A DNA stretch of 64,000 nucleotides, from positions 92,831 to 156,830 of the forward strand of contig NZ_LMSP01000034.1 in the NCBI RefSeq assembly GCF_001429545.1, given 5' to 3'. The stretch comes from Paenibacillus sp. Soil787 (GTDB lineage Bacteria > Bacillota > Bacilli > Paenibacillales > NBRC-103111). How positions within the stretch are numbered: the stretch's first letter is position 1; each line of letters starts with the position of its first letter. Both the position numbers and the translations under genes were made by a program. Below are positions 53,668-62,309 of this stretch, one piece after another. The notes beneath the pieces are model-generated. The model was not told the DNA's origin. It did no database searches and worked only from the letters and a program-made list of their open reading frames with translations.

Positions 53668-54423
53668 ATGGGAAAGACAGACATTCGCCGCGATGCGATT
53701 ATGCAAGCCATTAAAGATAAAGGCTCCATTGCCTTGACCGATATCGTCAAGCAGTTTGCCGTATCGGAAGCAACGGCTAGACGGGACCTTGAGATACTCG
53801 AACAAGAAAAGCGCTGCATCCGCACCTTTGGAGGCGCTGTGCTTGAAAGCTTGAAGGTCGAAGTCCCTTTTTTCAACAAAATGGACCTCTACACGGATGA
53901 GAAGAAAGAAATCGCCGACAAGGCGCTGCGCTATATTGAAGATGGCGATATCATCGGTTTAACCGGCGGTACGACGACGACTTTTATCGCTAAAAAGCTT
54001 AACCAATTCAAGAACCTTACCGTGATCACGAATGCGGTTAATATCGCCTATGAGCTTATCGGTACGTCGGGACTGCAACTTATCCTTACTGGCGGGGTGA
54101 TTCGTACCCAAACCTTCGAGCTGTCAGGACCACTCGCCAATGCAACGTTAGAAAATCTCAGCATTCGCAAAACTTTCATGGGTGTGGACGGCGTTTCCTT
54201 ATCTCGCGGCATGATGATTTATAATGAGCTGGAAGCCGAGACCAACCGACGCATGATGAAGCAGTCGATGGAGACTTACCTCGTTGCCGATCATTCCAAG
54301 TTCAGCCGGAGCTCCTTGTTTGTGATTGGGGAAGTCCAAGAAACCATCGGGATTATCAGTGATTCAGCAATAACACCGGAAATGATGCATGCTTTCAAGG
54401 AAGCTGGAGCCCCATTTCTATGA
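53668..54423 (+). CDS. DeoR/GlpR-family transcriptional regulator
   Basis: A 251-residue repressor. The N-terminal helix-turn-helix reads IALTDIVKQFAVSEATARRDL, followed by the sugar-phosphate sensor domain with IGLTGGTTTTFIA, VITNAVNIA, LTGGVIR and VADHSKFSR. The ATG follows TAGGAGG. The signal is expected to be a phosphorylated sugar. No sugar-phosphate operon is adjacent, so its targets may be the upstream reductase genes or genes elsewhere. Confidence 0.92.
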   Translation: MGKTDIRRDAIMQAIKDKGSIALTDIVKQFAVSEATARRDLEILEQEKRCIRTFGGAVLESLKVEVPFFNKMDLYTDEKKEIADKALRYIEDGDIIGLTGGTTTTFIAKKLNQFKNLTVITNAVNIAYELIGTSGLQLILTGGVIRTQTFELSGPLANATLENLSIRKTFMGVDGVSLSRGMMIYNELEAETNRRMMKQSMETYLVADHSKFSRSSLFVIGEVQETIGIISDSAITPEMMHAFKEAGAPFL

Positions 54424-54430
54424 AACAATA

Positions 54431-54477
54431 AAAACGGAGCATCTCGGGTTCATTCCTCCCGTAATGCTCCGTTTTTT
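54431..54477. terminator. bidirectional terminator between DeoR and ybdD genes
   Basis: AAAACGGAGCAT pairs with ATGCTCCGTTTT, with T runs on the plus side and A-rich flank giving a U-run on the minus side. Confidence 0.9.
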
Positions 54478-54479
54478 CA

Positions 54480-54674
54480 TTAACAGCAGCGATTAATTTT
54501 ACCGCTTTCATAACGTTCATGAAGGGAAAGCATGTAAAATTCCTTTTCCGTCATAGGTGTATCCTCTGGATGATGATCCTGCAGATGCTTCAAGTATTTA
54601 TCATAATCCGGGATATTGAAAATAACCTTGATTGTCGTGTTAACCTTCTTTGTAAAACTTGCAATTGTTTTCAT
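54480..54674 (-). CDS. YbdD/YjiX-type small protein (CstA partner)
   Basis: A 64-residue protein. The IPDYDKYLKHLQDHHPEDTP and KINRCC ends match the YbdD/YjiX family, which is encoded directly after cstA/btsT genes in many bacteria and is thought to be needed for their transport activity. The ATG at 54674 is preceded by GGAG and begins four bases after the cstA stop; a longer frame would overlap cstA. Confidence 0.88.
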   Translation of the reverse strand: MKTIASFTKKVNTTIKVIFNIPDYDKYLKHLQDHHPEDTPMTEKEFYMLSLHERYESGKINRCC

Positions 54675-54678
54675 GGCA

Positions 54679-56739
54679 TCAGGCTCCAAATGTGGATTGT
54701 ACAAACGGTGCTTCATTTAACCTAGGTTTTTGTTTTTGAATGATGATCGTATACCATACCCGTAAAGAGATGATGATCATCAGAATGACTACGATACCGA
54801 AGAAAATGGTCAGGGCCGCATCGATATAGTTATTTGTCACAATCTGATGCATGACATCCATATTCTTAGCAGGCGCGATAACTTGACCTTTGTCAATTCC
54901 TGCTTGATATTTCTTCGCTGCCGCTATAAATCCTATGGCTGCATTATCGGAGAAAGCTTTTTGGAAACCTGCGGTTAATGTCGTCACGGAGAGGAACACA
55001 AAAGGAAGGATGCCTACCCAAGCGTACCGGGCTTTGCCCATTTTAATCATAATCGTTACCGCTACGGCTAAAGCAATGGCGGCTAGCATTTGATTCGCGA
55101 TTCCGAATAGAGACCATAAGGAATTGATGCCTCCGAACGGATCAATGGCACCTTGATATAAGAAGTATCCCCAAGCCGAGCAAACAAGAAGAGAAGCAAT
55201 GAAATTGTATTTGAATTCTTTCGTTTGGCCAAATGGCTTGTAGAAGTTACCGATTAGATCCTGCAGCATAAAACGGCCAACACGTGTACCGGCATCTACG
55301 GCTGTTAAGATAAAGACAGCTTCAAACAAAATAGCGAAATGGTACCAGAATGCTTTGGCTCCATTAAGAAACGTTGAGAAGATCTCTGCCATACCTACAG
55401 CAAGCGTTGGTGCCCCGCCAGTTCTCGAAAGGATCGTCTTTTCACCGATGGCTTTGGCCGTGCTTGTAATCTGATCAGGAGTCAGCGTGAAGCCCCAGGA
55501 TGAGATTTTAGCAGCAACGGCCACAGGATCTGTTCCAATCGCAGCCGGTGAAGAGTTCATCGCGAAGTAAATGCCTGGTTCTAAGGAACAGGCTGCGATC
55601 AATGCCATGACGGCGACAAAAGATTCTGCGGCCATACCGGCATAACCGATAAATGGCGCATGACTTTCTCTGTCGATCATTTTCGGAGTAGTCCCCGATG
55701 AAATTAAGGAATGAAATCCGGAACATGCGCCGCAAGCAATCGTAATGAATAAGAATGGGAATAAATTCCCGGAAAATACAGGCCCGGTTCCATCAATAAA
55801 CTTGGTCACAGCCGGCATTTTCAAATCCGGTAAAAGTATCATGATGCCGCCAGCAAGTAAGATGATAACGCCGATTTTCAAAAAGGAGCTCAAATAGTCA
55901 CGCGGCGCAAGGAGTACCCAAACCGGCAAAATGGAAGCAATGAGGCCATAAACCACCATTAAAATAGCGATTTGCGGAGCAGTGAAGGTGAACATATGAG
56001 ACAGTAACGGACTTTCCGCTACGAACTGTCCTGACCATAAAGCAATCATCAATAAGACGAAACCAATGATAGAACCCTCGATCACTTTACCAGGGCGAAT
56101 ATAACGCATATAAAAGCCCATGAATATGGCAATCGGCATAGTCATAGCGATCGTAAACATGCCCCAAGGTGATTCAGCTAATGCTTTTACTACGACGAGT
56201 CCGAGAACAGCGACGATGATAATTAAAATCGCTAACGTTGCAACGGATGCTAATGTACCGCTGAATCGGCCTACTTCGTCCTTGGCCATTTGCCCGAGCG
56301 ACTTTCCGTCCCGGCGCATGGATCCAACAAGAGTCACAAAGTCTTGCACGCAGCCGGCAAGTACAGCCCCGATAATAATCCAGAGAATGCTCGGTAAATA
56401 TCCCATTTGTGCGGCTAATATCGGACCAACAAGCGGTCCTGCTCCAGCGATGGCTGCGAAGTGATGGCCAAAGAGAACATATTTATTGGTCGGGACATAG
56501 TCTTTGGAATCGTTATGAACATGAGCAGGAGTTGCCCGTTTGTCATTTAACTCATATATTTTCTTAGCAATGAACCGGCTATAGAAGCGGTAGCCAAAAG
56601 CATACGTACAAATCGCGGCAATAATTAACCAAGCTGCCGAAATGTTCTCGCCACTCGAAAGCGCAAGCATAGCGAAGCCTGCTGCACCTAACGCTGCAAT
56701 CGCACCCCAGATCACATACGAAGTAAATTTGTTTTTCAT
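54679..56739 (-). CDS. cstA: CstA/BtsT-family peptide or pyruvate transporter
   Basis: A 686-residue membrane protein with about 16-18 membrane segments, the usual size for CstA. Typical segments are KDYVPTNKYVLFGHHFAAIAGAGPLVGPILAAQMG (in part GHHFAAIAGAGPLVGP), SGTTPKMIDRESHAP, and GTRVGRFMLQDLIG. E. coli members import pyruvate and support growth on peptides. The ATG at 56739 follows GGGAG. The LytS/LytT-type pair just upstream on the same strand suggests pyruvate-triggered control as for BtsSR-BtsT. Confidence 0.93.
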   Translation of the reverse strand: MKNKFTSYVIWGAIAALGAAGFAMLALSSGENISAAWLIIAAICTYAFGYRFYSRFIAKKIYELNDKRATPAHVHNDSKDYVPTNKYVLFGHHFAAIAGAGPLVGPILAAQMGYLPSILWIIIGAVLAGCVQDFVTLVGSMRRDGKSLGQMAKDEVGRFSGTLASVATLAILIIIVAVLGLVVVKALAESPWGMFTIAMTMPIAIFMGFYMRYIRPGKVIEGSIIGFVLLMIALWSGQFVAESPLLSHMFTFTAPQIAILMVVYGLIASILPVWVLLAPRDYLSSFLKIGVIILLAGGIMILLPDLKMPAVTKFIDGTGPVFSGNLFPFLFITIACGACSGFHSLISSGTTPKMIDRESHAPFIGYAGMAAESFVAVMALIAACSLEPGIYFAMNSSPAAIGTDPVAVAAKISSWGFTLTPDQITSTAKAIGEKTILSRTGGAPTLAVGMAEIFSTFLNGAKAFWYHFAILFEAVFILTAVDAGTRVGRFMLQDLIGNFYKPFGQTKEFKYNFIASLLVCSAWGYFLYQGAIDPFGGINSLWSLFGIANQMLAAIALAVAVTIMIKMGKARYAWVGILPFVFLSVTTLTAGFQKAFSDNAAIGFIAAAKKYQAGIDKGQVIAPAKNMDVMHQIVTNNYIDAALTIFFGIVVILMIIISLRVWYTIIIQKQKPRLNEAPFVQSTFGA

Positions 56740-56850
56740 ATCTATCACTCCCAGTAAGTGTTTACATTCTCGATTGAACACAAAAATGAGCCCATACATC
56801 CATTAGCGCCACTGGTCATTCCCTTGTTTCCCCTCCATTTGACTCATAAT

Positions 56851-56864
56851 TGTTAGCGCTTGCA
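56851..56864. promoter_or_regulatory. candidate cre site upstream of cstA
   Basis: TGTTAGCGCTTGCA matches cre at 12 of 14 positions, in the 196-base gap between the regulator gene and cstA, fitting carbon catabolite control of a scavenging transporter. Confidence 0.5.
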
Positions 56865-56935
56865 AGAAGTATAGCTTGTTTGGTTTCCGAGCGAAATATC
56901 TGGAGCGCATCATGCCATATTTGGGCCTTAAGATG

Positions 56936-57679
56936 TTAAATTTCGAGTTTCAAACGCAGCAGCTTCACATAATTCCGACTAACGGGTATGCTGCTCCTCA
57001 TCGCGTCATCCATGACCAGATTGTAAGCTCCGTTGACCCAGGTCTTCATCTCGATAATGGATGCCAGGTTGACTAGATAGCTTTTGTGACAGCGAAAAAA
57101 TCCAAATGGCTCCAATTTTTGTTCCAGCTCTAATAATATATAGGATACGTTATAAGCTTTATCACGAAGATGAACCTGTACATGCTTGATTTCTTTACTG
57201 ATATACATGATGTCCTTCGGTGACACATAAGTAATGCCTTCATCCAATTCAAGGGCTAGTTTCACACTTGTCATTCCGGAGGAAGGATGGGCAATAGCGA
57301 CCGATCCGTTCTGGATTCGAATTTTACGCAGTTCTTGAAAGACGATTGCTAAATCTTCTTCGTCATAGGGTTTAAGCATATAATGAAAAGCGCGCAGCTT
57401 AAATGCATGGATGGCATATTGATCGTACGCAGTGGAGAATACAATCTTCACCTGTGGATTGATCTCACGGGCGATTTCCGCCACTTGAAGCCCGTTTAAA
57501 TCCGGCATGTCCATATCGAGAAATAAGACATCCGGATCTTGTTCTTTTACCTTCTTAATCGCATCCATACCGCCGGTCGCCGGGGTCACCTTGTCCACAT
57601 CTTCGAACTGTTCCAAGAGATAAATTAATTCTTCCCTTGCCGGCGCTTCATCATCAGCAATCACGATATTCCAGCCCAC
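56936..57679 (-). CDS. LytTR-type response regulator (LytT/BtsR-like)
   Basis: A 247-residue regulator: receiver domain with Asp9/Asp10, phospho-acceptor Asp55 (FLDMDMP) and Lys in YMLKPY, and a C-terminal LytTR domain with DIMYISKEIKHVQVHL and FFRCHKSYLVNL. It lies six bases after the kinase gene and should activate cstA-ybdD downstream. Confidence 0.92.
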   Translation of the reverse strand: MGWNIVIADDEAPAREELIYLLEQFEDVDKVTPATGGMDAIKKVKEQDPDVLFLDMDMPDLNGLQVAEIAREINPQVKIVFSTAYDQYAIHAFKLRAFHYMLKPYDEEDLAIVFQELRKIRIQNGSVAIAHPSSGMTSVKLALELDEGITYVSPKDIMYISKEIKHVQVHLRDKAYNVSYILLELEQKLEPFGFFRCHKSYLVNLASIIEMKTWVNGAYNLVMDDAMRSSIPVSRNYVKLLRLKLEI

Positions 57680-57685
57680 CGACCA

Positions 57686-59290
57686 TCACCTCACCCAGAA
57701 TCTAATTTTTGTACCTTCCCCTGGCTTGCTCTCAATTTCTAGCGGATGCTCTCTTCCGTAATGGTAGTTTAGACGCTGCTCGATATTCCGTAAAGCCATA
57801 CCAGCATGTTCCCCATGACTGTTAAGCTTTACGGTTTCTAGACCAACTCCATTGTCCTCGACGGTAATCCGCGCATGCAGCTTTCCGTCATCCAGCTCCT
57901 CCTTCACCGTAAGCTTGATCACACCGATTCCTTTCTTATTTTTGATGCCATGAACAATGGCGTTCTCGACAAGAGGCTGAATCGTAAATGGAGGGATCTG
58001 GTGATCCAGTAAGCTTTCATCAATTTCAGCAAAAAAATCCATTTGATCCCCAAGACGTGATTTAATCAAACTGAGATAAGACATAACCAATTCGTATTCA
58101 TCACGTATGGTGATCATGCGTTGATTATTATGGCTCATGTTTTTGCGTAAAAATTTAGACAGATGCATCACCATCTGACGAGCCTCTTCCGGTTTTGTGC
58201 GAATAAACGATTTGACAGTGTTCAGCACATTAAAGAGGAAATGGGGATTCATCTGTGCCTGCAGCGAACGAATCTCTGCATCGGCCAGCAGCTGTGCCTG
58301 CCTCTCGGATTCGACAAAAGCATACTGCTGTGAAAGCAGACCGGCAAGGGAAGAGAGCATCCGTCTACGAGACGGATTATCATTCTGCTCTCGTTCGAAA
58401 TATAAGCGAAATTGCCCGATCGGAGGGTGATTCGGAATATAAATGAACAAGTCGGTCCAATGCTTCGTCTTTCTCCCCTCCGCTATCCATGCCGAGCCAT
58501 TCTTGCTGAAAAAGGCACCAACGGCCTTCATCTCCTTATTCAAAACCTTCGCGATTTCACGTACCGCCTTATCGAATTCCAGCCGCCAAAGCGGCATCGT
58601 CATATCCGCAATTTGCAACGCTTTGTGCGCATGCTCCGCGCCTATGCGTTCCTCTTCGCGCTCCATCGTGTTGTACAGCACGAAATAAAGCGCCACACCG
58701 ATGCTGTTAGCAAGAGTCTGCGGCAAACCTATGAGCGAAACCAGATCTACAGCATCTCCCCAGGGCTTAGCGAGGGCAAGAATAAGGACCATTTGCAGAG
58801 CTTCAGCCATGAAACCAACAAGAAAGGCGAGTTGAACGGATGCGACCTTGCGGAAGCGTTTCTTGAGCGCATTTCGGCAGAGTCCAGCCAAGACACCTTG
58901 CAGAATGGGCGCAATCATACAAGCTACGGCTACGAATCCACCTAAGCTGTAGCGATGCAGGCCGGCCGCGATACCAACGATGAGCCCGCTTTTCACACCG
59001 CCAAGCAAGCCGGCAATGACGACTCCAACCGTTCGAGCATTGGCAATGGCTGCTGTTGGGGCAACTTCGCCGATCCAGGGTGCGGGTCGATACGTGTACT
59101 CGGAAACCGTCACTCCCGAGTAAGTAGCCAGAATCGCATAAGCCGTGAAAAAGAAAAGAAATCGCCATTGATAGGTCCTCGTACCTTGATAGCTCATAAT
59201 ACTGCGCATCCAACGACTGCGAGAAAAGGCGAATGCGAGCGCTATCAAGAAGCCAACCCGTTCAATCATATCGACGAACAACTGAAGCAT
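57686..59290 (-). CDS. LytS/BtsS-type sensor histidine kinase
   Basis: A 534-residue kinase. The N terminus holds the 5TMR-LYT membrane sensor (~1-200, with the typical NARTVGVVIAGLLGG), a GAF-like region (~220-340), then a kinase domain with QAQMNPHFLFNVLNTV and PLVENAIVHGIKNKKG, and GVGLETVKL. E. coli BtsS and Bacillus LytS respond to extracellular pyruvate, so the same signal is likely. The ATG follows AAAGGTG. Confidence 0.92.
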   Translation of the reverse strand: MLQLFVDMIERVGFLIALAFAFSRSRWMRSIMSYQGTRTYQWRFLFFFTAYAILATYSGVTVSEYTYRPAPWIGEVAPTAAIANARTVGVVIAGLLGGVKSGLIVGIAAGLHRYSLGGFVAVACMIAPILQGVLAGLCRNALKKRFRKVASVQLAFLVGFMAEALQMVLILALAKPWGDAVDLVSLIGLPQTLANSIGVALYFVLYNTMEREEERIGAEHAHKALQIADMTMPLWRLEFDKAVREIAKVLNKEMKAVGAFFSKNGSAWIAEGRKTKHWTDLFIYIPNHPPIGQFRLYFEREQNDNPSRRRMLSSLAGLLSQQYAFVESERQAQLLADAEIRSLQAQMNPHFLFNVLNTVKSFIRTKPEEARQMVMHLSKFLRKNMSHNNQRMITIRDEYELVMSYLSLIKSRLGDQMDFFAEIDESLLDHQIPPFTIQPLVENAIVHGIKNKKGIGVIKLTVKEELDDGKLHARITVEDNGVGLETVKLNSHGEHAGMALRNIEQRLNYHYGREHPLEIESKPGEGTKIRFWVR

Positions 59291-59355
59291 CGTTCACACA
59301 CCTTTTAACATTCTTTTATAATTATCCTAGCAGAAATCGGGTGACGTTGCAGTAA

Positions 59356-59405
59356 AAAGACCCGAGAGAGGTCACTTTTTCAAAGTGTCCTTTTTTCGGG
59401 TCTTT
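59356..59405 (-). terminator. terminator of the MFS gene
   Basis: On the minus strand AAAGACCCG ... CGGGTCTTT encloses a second inner stem (ACACTTTG/CAAAGTG-like), followed by TTTTT. A smaller hairpin, CCCTCCCG-AAAAT-CGGGAGGG, lies at 59441-59461 just after the MFS stop. Confidence 0.85.
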
Positions 59406-59469
59406 GCTCGATTTGTAGAAAACATGGTCTCTATTCAGAGCCCTCCCGAAAATCGGGAGGGTTTATGCC

Positions 59470-60726
59470 TCACTCACTACTCGCCTGCGGCACCACAGTT
59501 TGCTTATATTTCAAAGAAGGCAGCATAATGAAGACCCCAACTAGAAATAAAGCTGCACAAGTGATATAAATCGTTTCAAGCGAGAAGGCCGCTTTGATAC
59601 TTCCAGCCAAACTCATTGTGATGACCATGGCACCCATGAACAAAGGATTCAGAATGCCATTCACGCGACCCACGAACGATTCCTCCGTGTTGCCAAGAAT
59701 CATGGTATTGATACCAATTTGAATCGCAGGCATGACGAGACCGGACAGAAATTGCATCAAAAGTGCGACCCATAGCAGATGTGTCATGCCAATGACTGCA
59801 AACGCAACGACACTTACGGACATCCCGAGTATAAGCAGCGCTTGCGATGACATTTTTTTGGAAAAGCCCATCGTCACGCCTCCGCCGATAATCATCGCGA
59901 CACCATTCGTGGCCATAAACCATTGCAGGTTCTCTTTAGGCAAGCCTAGATTTTCCGTAACAAGGAAGATACCAAGCGGACTGATTAGACCAATAGCAAG
60001 GCCGGCAACGGCAAAGCAGCCTCCCAAAGTGACAAGCATTTTATTCTTCAGCACATACCGGAAGCCTTCGCCCATCTCAGCAAAAATATGTGTGGATGGT
60101 CCTGCGGATCCTTTTTCAGCTTTACGGTCAGATGGTAGAAACGTTAGCACAAGAGCTGAAAGCAAGAAGCAAACTCCCATGATCGCTATAGCAACTTCGA
60201 TTCCAAAGGTATAATACACGAAAGTCCCCATAATTGGTCCCAAAATCATGAAGATTGCCATCATTGATTGAAACAGCGACATCCCCATTTGCATTTGGGA
60301 TTCATGCACATGAACCTTGAACAGCTTCATCCCGGACGGTTGAGAGAATTGGGATAGGATGGACGACACTAATGTAGCAAAAAAGATCGCCTTCCATGAA
60401 CCATAATACAGGGTAATCATAATGATAAATACCGAGGCAGCGCTGAGTATATCGCACCAGACCATCGTGAGCTTAGGTCTCCATCGATCCGCAAAAGCAC
60501 CGCCAATGAAAGAAAAAATAAATATGGGCGCAAACTCGGCAACGGAAATCAAGGAAACCGAGTAAGGATCGTTATTCGTCATGTCGGTTACATAGAGGAG
60601 AATCGCGAAGTTACGAATCCAAATCCCGATTTGGAGAAAAATACCCGACAACATAATGGACTGCACGAAACGATTGGCAAAAAAGGAACGCATCGTTGGC
60701 GCAGAATTAGATACGGCTTGTGACAT
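59470..60726 (-). CDS. MFS transporter
   Basis: A 418-residue, 12-segment permease of the MFS_1/MFS_3 exporter type (loop GGAFADRWRPKLTM). The start MSQAVSN at 60726 is about ten bases after AAGGGGTG; the longer open frame has no ribosome site. It stands alone with a clear terminator; the substrate is unknown. Confidence 0.88.
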   Translation of the reverse strand: MSQAVSNSAPTMRSFFANRFVQSIMLSGIFLQIGIWIRNFAILLYVTDMTNNDPYSVSLISVAEFAPIFIFSFIGGAFADRWRPKLTMVWCDILSAASVFIIMITLYYGSWKAIFFATLVSSILSQFSQPSGMKLFKVHVHESQMQMGMSLFQSMMAIFMILGPIMGTFVYYTFGIEVAIAIMGVCFLLSALVLTFLPSDRKAEKGSAGPSTHIFAEMGEGFRYVLKNKMLVTLGGCFAVAGLAIGLISPLGIFLVTENLGLPKENLQWFMATNGVAMIIGGGVTMGFSKKMSSQALLILGMSVSVVAFAVIGMTHLLWVALLMQFLSGLVMPAIQIGINTMILGNTEESFVGRVNGILNPLFMGAMVITMSLAGSIKAAFSLETIYITCAALFLVGVFIMLPSLKYKQTVVPQASSE

Positions 60727-60889
60727 AGAAAAAAAACACCCCTTCGATAATAGATTGGTCCATAAAACGTCAACTTCATTCCGACGTAACCGGAACCAAG
60801 AATGTTTCATAAACCTCATCTAATGTAACGAAAAAGGTGCCTAACGTCTAGTGAAATTTGTCATATGACTGGTAATAAATTGAAATGAC

Positions 60890-61969
60890 TCAGCGTCCAT
60901 CCCTCGACATGAGCAGGGCTGCGCCTACAGCTCCTGCGGAGGATCCAAGAGCGGATGTTACGAATCGGACCGGGCTTAGAATCGAAGGCAAACAGCGATC
61001 CTTGATGATCTCACGCATCGGTCCTAGAAGCGGCTCGCCGATATGCGAAGCGCCGCCGCCAAGAATGACCACCTGCGGATTGAGCAGGTGGAGGATGCTC
61101 ACGAGCCCGACGCCGAGGGCTCGTCCCGCTTCGCGCAGGATGCCGATGGCGTCGGCATCCCCTTCCGCGGCTGCGGCCGCGACCAACCGCGCATCGACGC
61201 GGTCAGGGTCGCCTCCCGCGAGCCTCGTAAGGGCGCCGGCTGCGTCGCCGTCGCCTTCCGCAACGCGGCGCACGTGCTCGGCGCCGCGGCGGCCAATGGC
61301 AGTGCCTGACGCGTAGAGCTCCAGGCACCCCACATTTCCGCAGAGGCAGCGCGGCCCATTTCCATCAATGGAAATGTGGCCGAGCTCCCCTGCGTTATGG
61401 TTGACTCCGGCGATCAAGCGGCCGCCGGAGATAATGCCCCCGCCGATCCCCGTGGAGATCGTCACGAAGATACAGTCCGGCGCGCCCTCGCCCGCGCCGG
61501 CCAGCCATTCGCCAGCCGCTGCGGCGGTGGCGTCGTTCTCGAGCCGGACCTCGCATGCGAAGCGGTCCGATAACACGGCGGCGACGGCAACGTTGCGCCA
61601 GCCGAGATTCGTGGCGAAGGTGACGACACCGTTCGCCGTATCGAGCGTGCCCGCGGTGGCGACGCCAATACCGCGGAGAGCGCTGCGGCTGCCGGGCACA
61701 GCCGCGAGAATTCCCTCGATCAGGTTACCCAGACGATCGAGCACAGCTACTTCCCCCTGCTGCGCAAGGGTAGGGATCTCTTCCCGTGCGATGATGCTGC
61801 CATCGTACGCAACCAGCGCGGCCAACATCTTCGTGCCTCCCAGATCCACCCCAACAAAGTACTCCCGAACGAAAACATCTTGTTCTTCCCCGATGTTTTT
61901 CGCTACTTTTTCTTGCTTCATGCTGTTATCCTTTACAAAAACATCCTGCTTGTCTTGCTCCAGTGTCAT
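60890..61969 (-). CDS. ROK-family sugar kinase
   Basis: A 359-residue ROK protein without a helix-turn-helix, so a kinase rather than a repressor. The phosphate loop is VGVDLGGTKMLAAL, with ENDATAAAAGEWLAG, the catalytic region near GHISIDGNG, and the zinc-binding CLCGNVGCLELYASG. The first ~40 residues carry a repeated QDVFV motif that is not part of the fold; a later ATG without a ribosome site would remove only half of it. The ATG lies 21 bases after the stop of the GH3 remnant, so it probably phosphorylated GlcNAc or a related sugar from that enzyme. The middle of the gene (61080-61720) is far richer in G+C than its surroundings. Confidence 0.88.
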   Translation of the reverse strand: MTLEQDKQDVFVKDNSMKQEKVAKNIGEEQDVFVREYFVGVDLGGTKMLAALVAYDGSIIAREEIPTLAQQGEVAVLDRLGNLIEGILAAVPGSRSALRGIGVATAGTLDTANGVVTFATNLGWRNVAVAAVLSDRFACEVRLENDATAAAAGEWLAGAGEGAPDCIFVTISTGIGGGIISGGRLIAGVNHNAGELGHISIDGNGPRCLCGNVGCLELYASGTAIGRRGAEHVRRVAEGDGDAAGALTRLAGGDPDRVDARLVAAAAAEGDADAIGILREAGRALGVGLVSILHLLNPQVVILGGGASHIGEPLLGPMREIIKDRCLPSILSPVRFVTSALGSSAGAVGAALLMSRDGR

Positions 61970-61990
61970 CTCTTTTTTCCCCTCTCCCCA

Positions 61991-62306
61991 TCAATCCAGC
62001 CTCCAACCAATCGGATACGCCTCCGACAATGTCACAGGCAGTCTTCCAACCGCTTTCTCTTTCCCTAGCAGCACATTCGCGAGAGAAACCATCGCAAGCG
62101 GCCGTTTTTATAACAAGCATAATAAGTCTTTATCTCAGGAAATTCAAGTAAATCATAAGGATTTCTCCCGGCAGCCACGACAACATACAGCTCTTTCCTT
62201 CGAACTAATTCTTTAAACAACCTGCTTTGTCCTGCTGAGAATGTTGCATTATATGTGACAATGACAATTTGTTTGTTACCCTTACAAGCTGGATCGTATA
62301 GACATC
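61991..62306 (-). pseudogene. remnant of a GH3 beta-N-acetylhexosaminidase (C-terminal end only)
   Basis: Two short frames together read like the C-terminal domain of a NagZ-type GH3 enzyme: IVIVTYNATF, then VVVAAGRNPYDLLEFPEIKT in one frame, and MVSLANVLLGKEKAVGRLPV, YPIGWRLD in the next. The shift between frames lies at about 62090-62110. No N-terminal (catalytic) half exists upstream, where the binding-protein gene begins directly. So an intact GH3-ROK gene pair was cut down and then frameshifted. Confidence 0.8.
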
Positions 62307-62309
62307 CTA

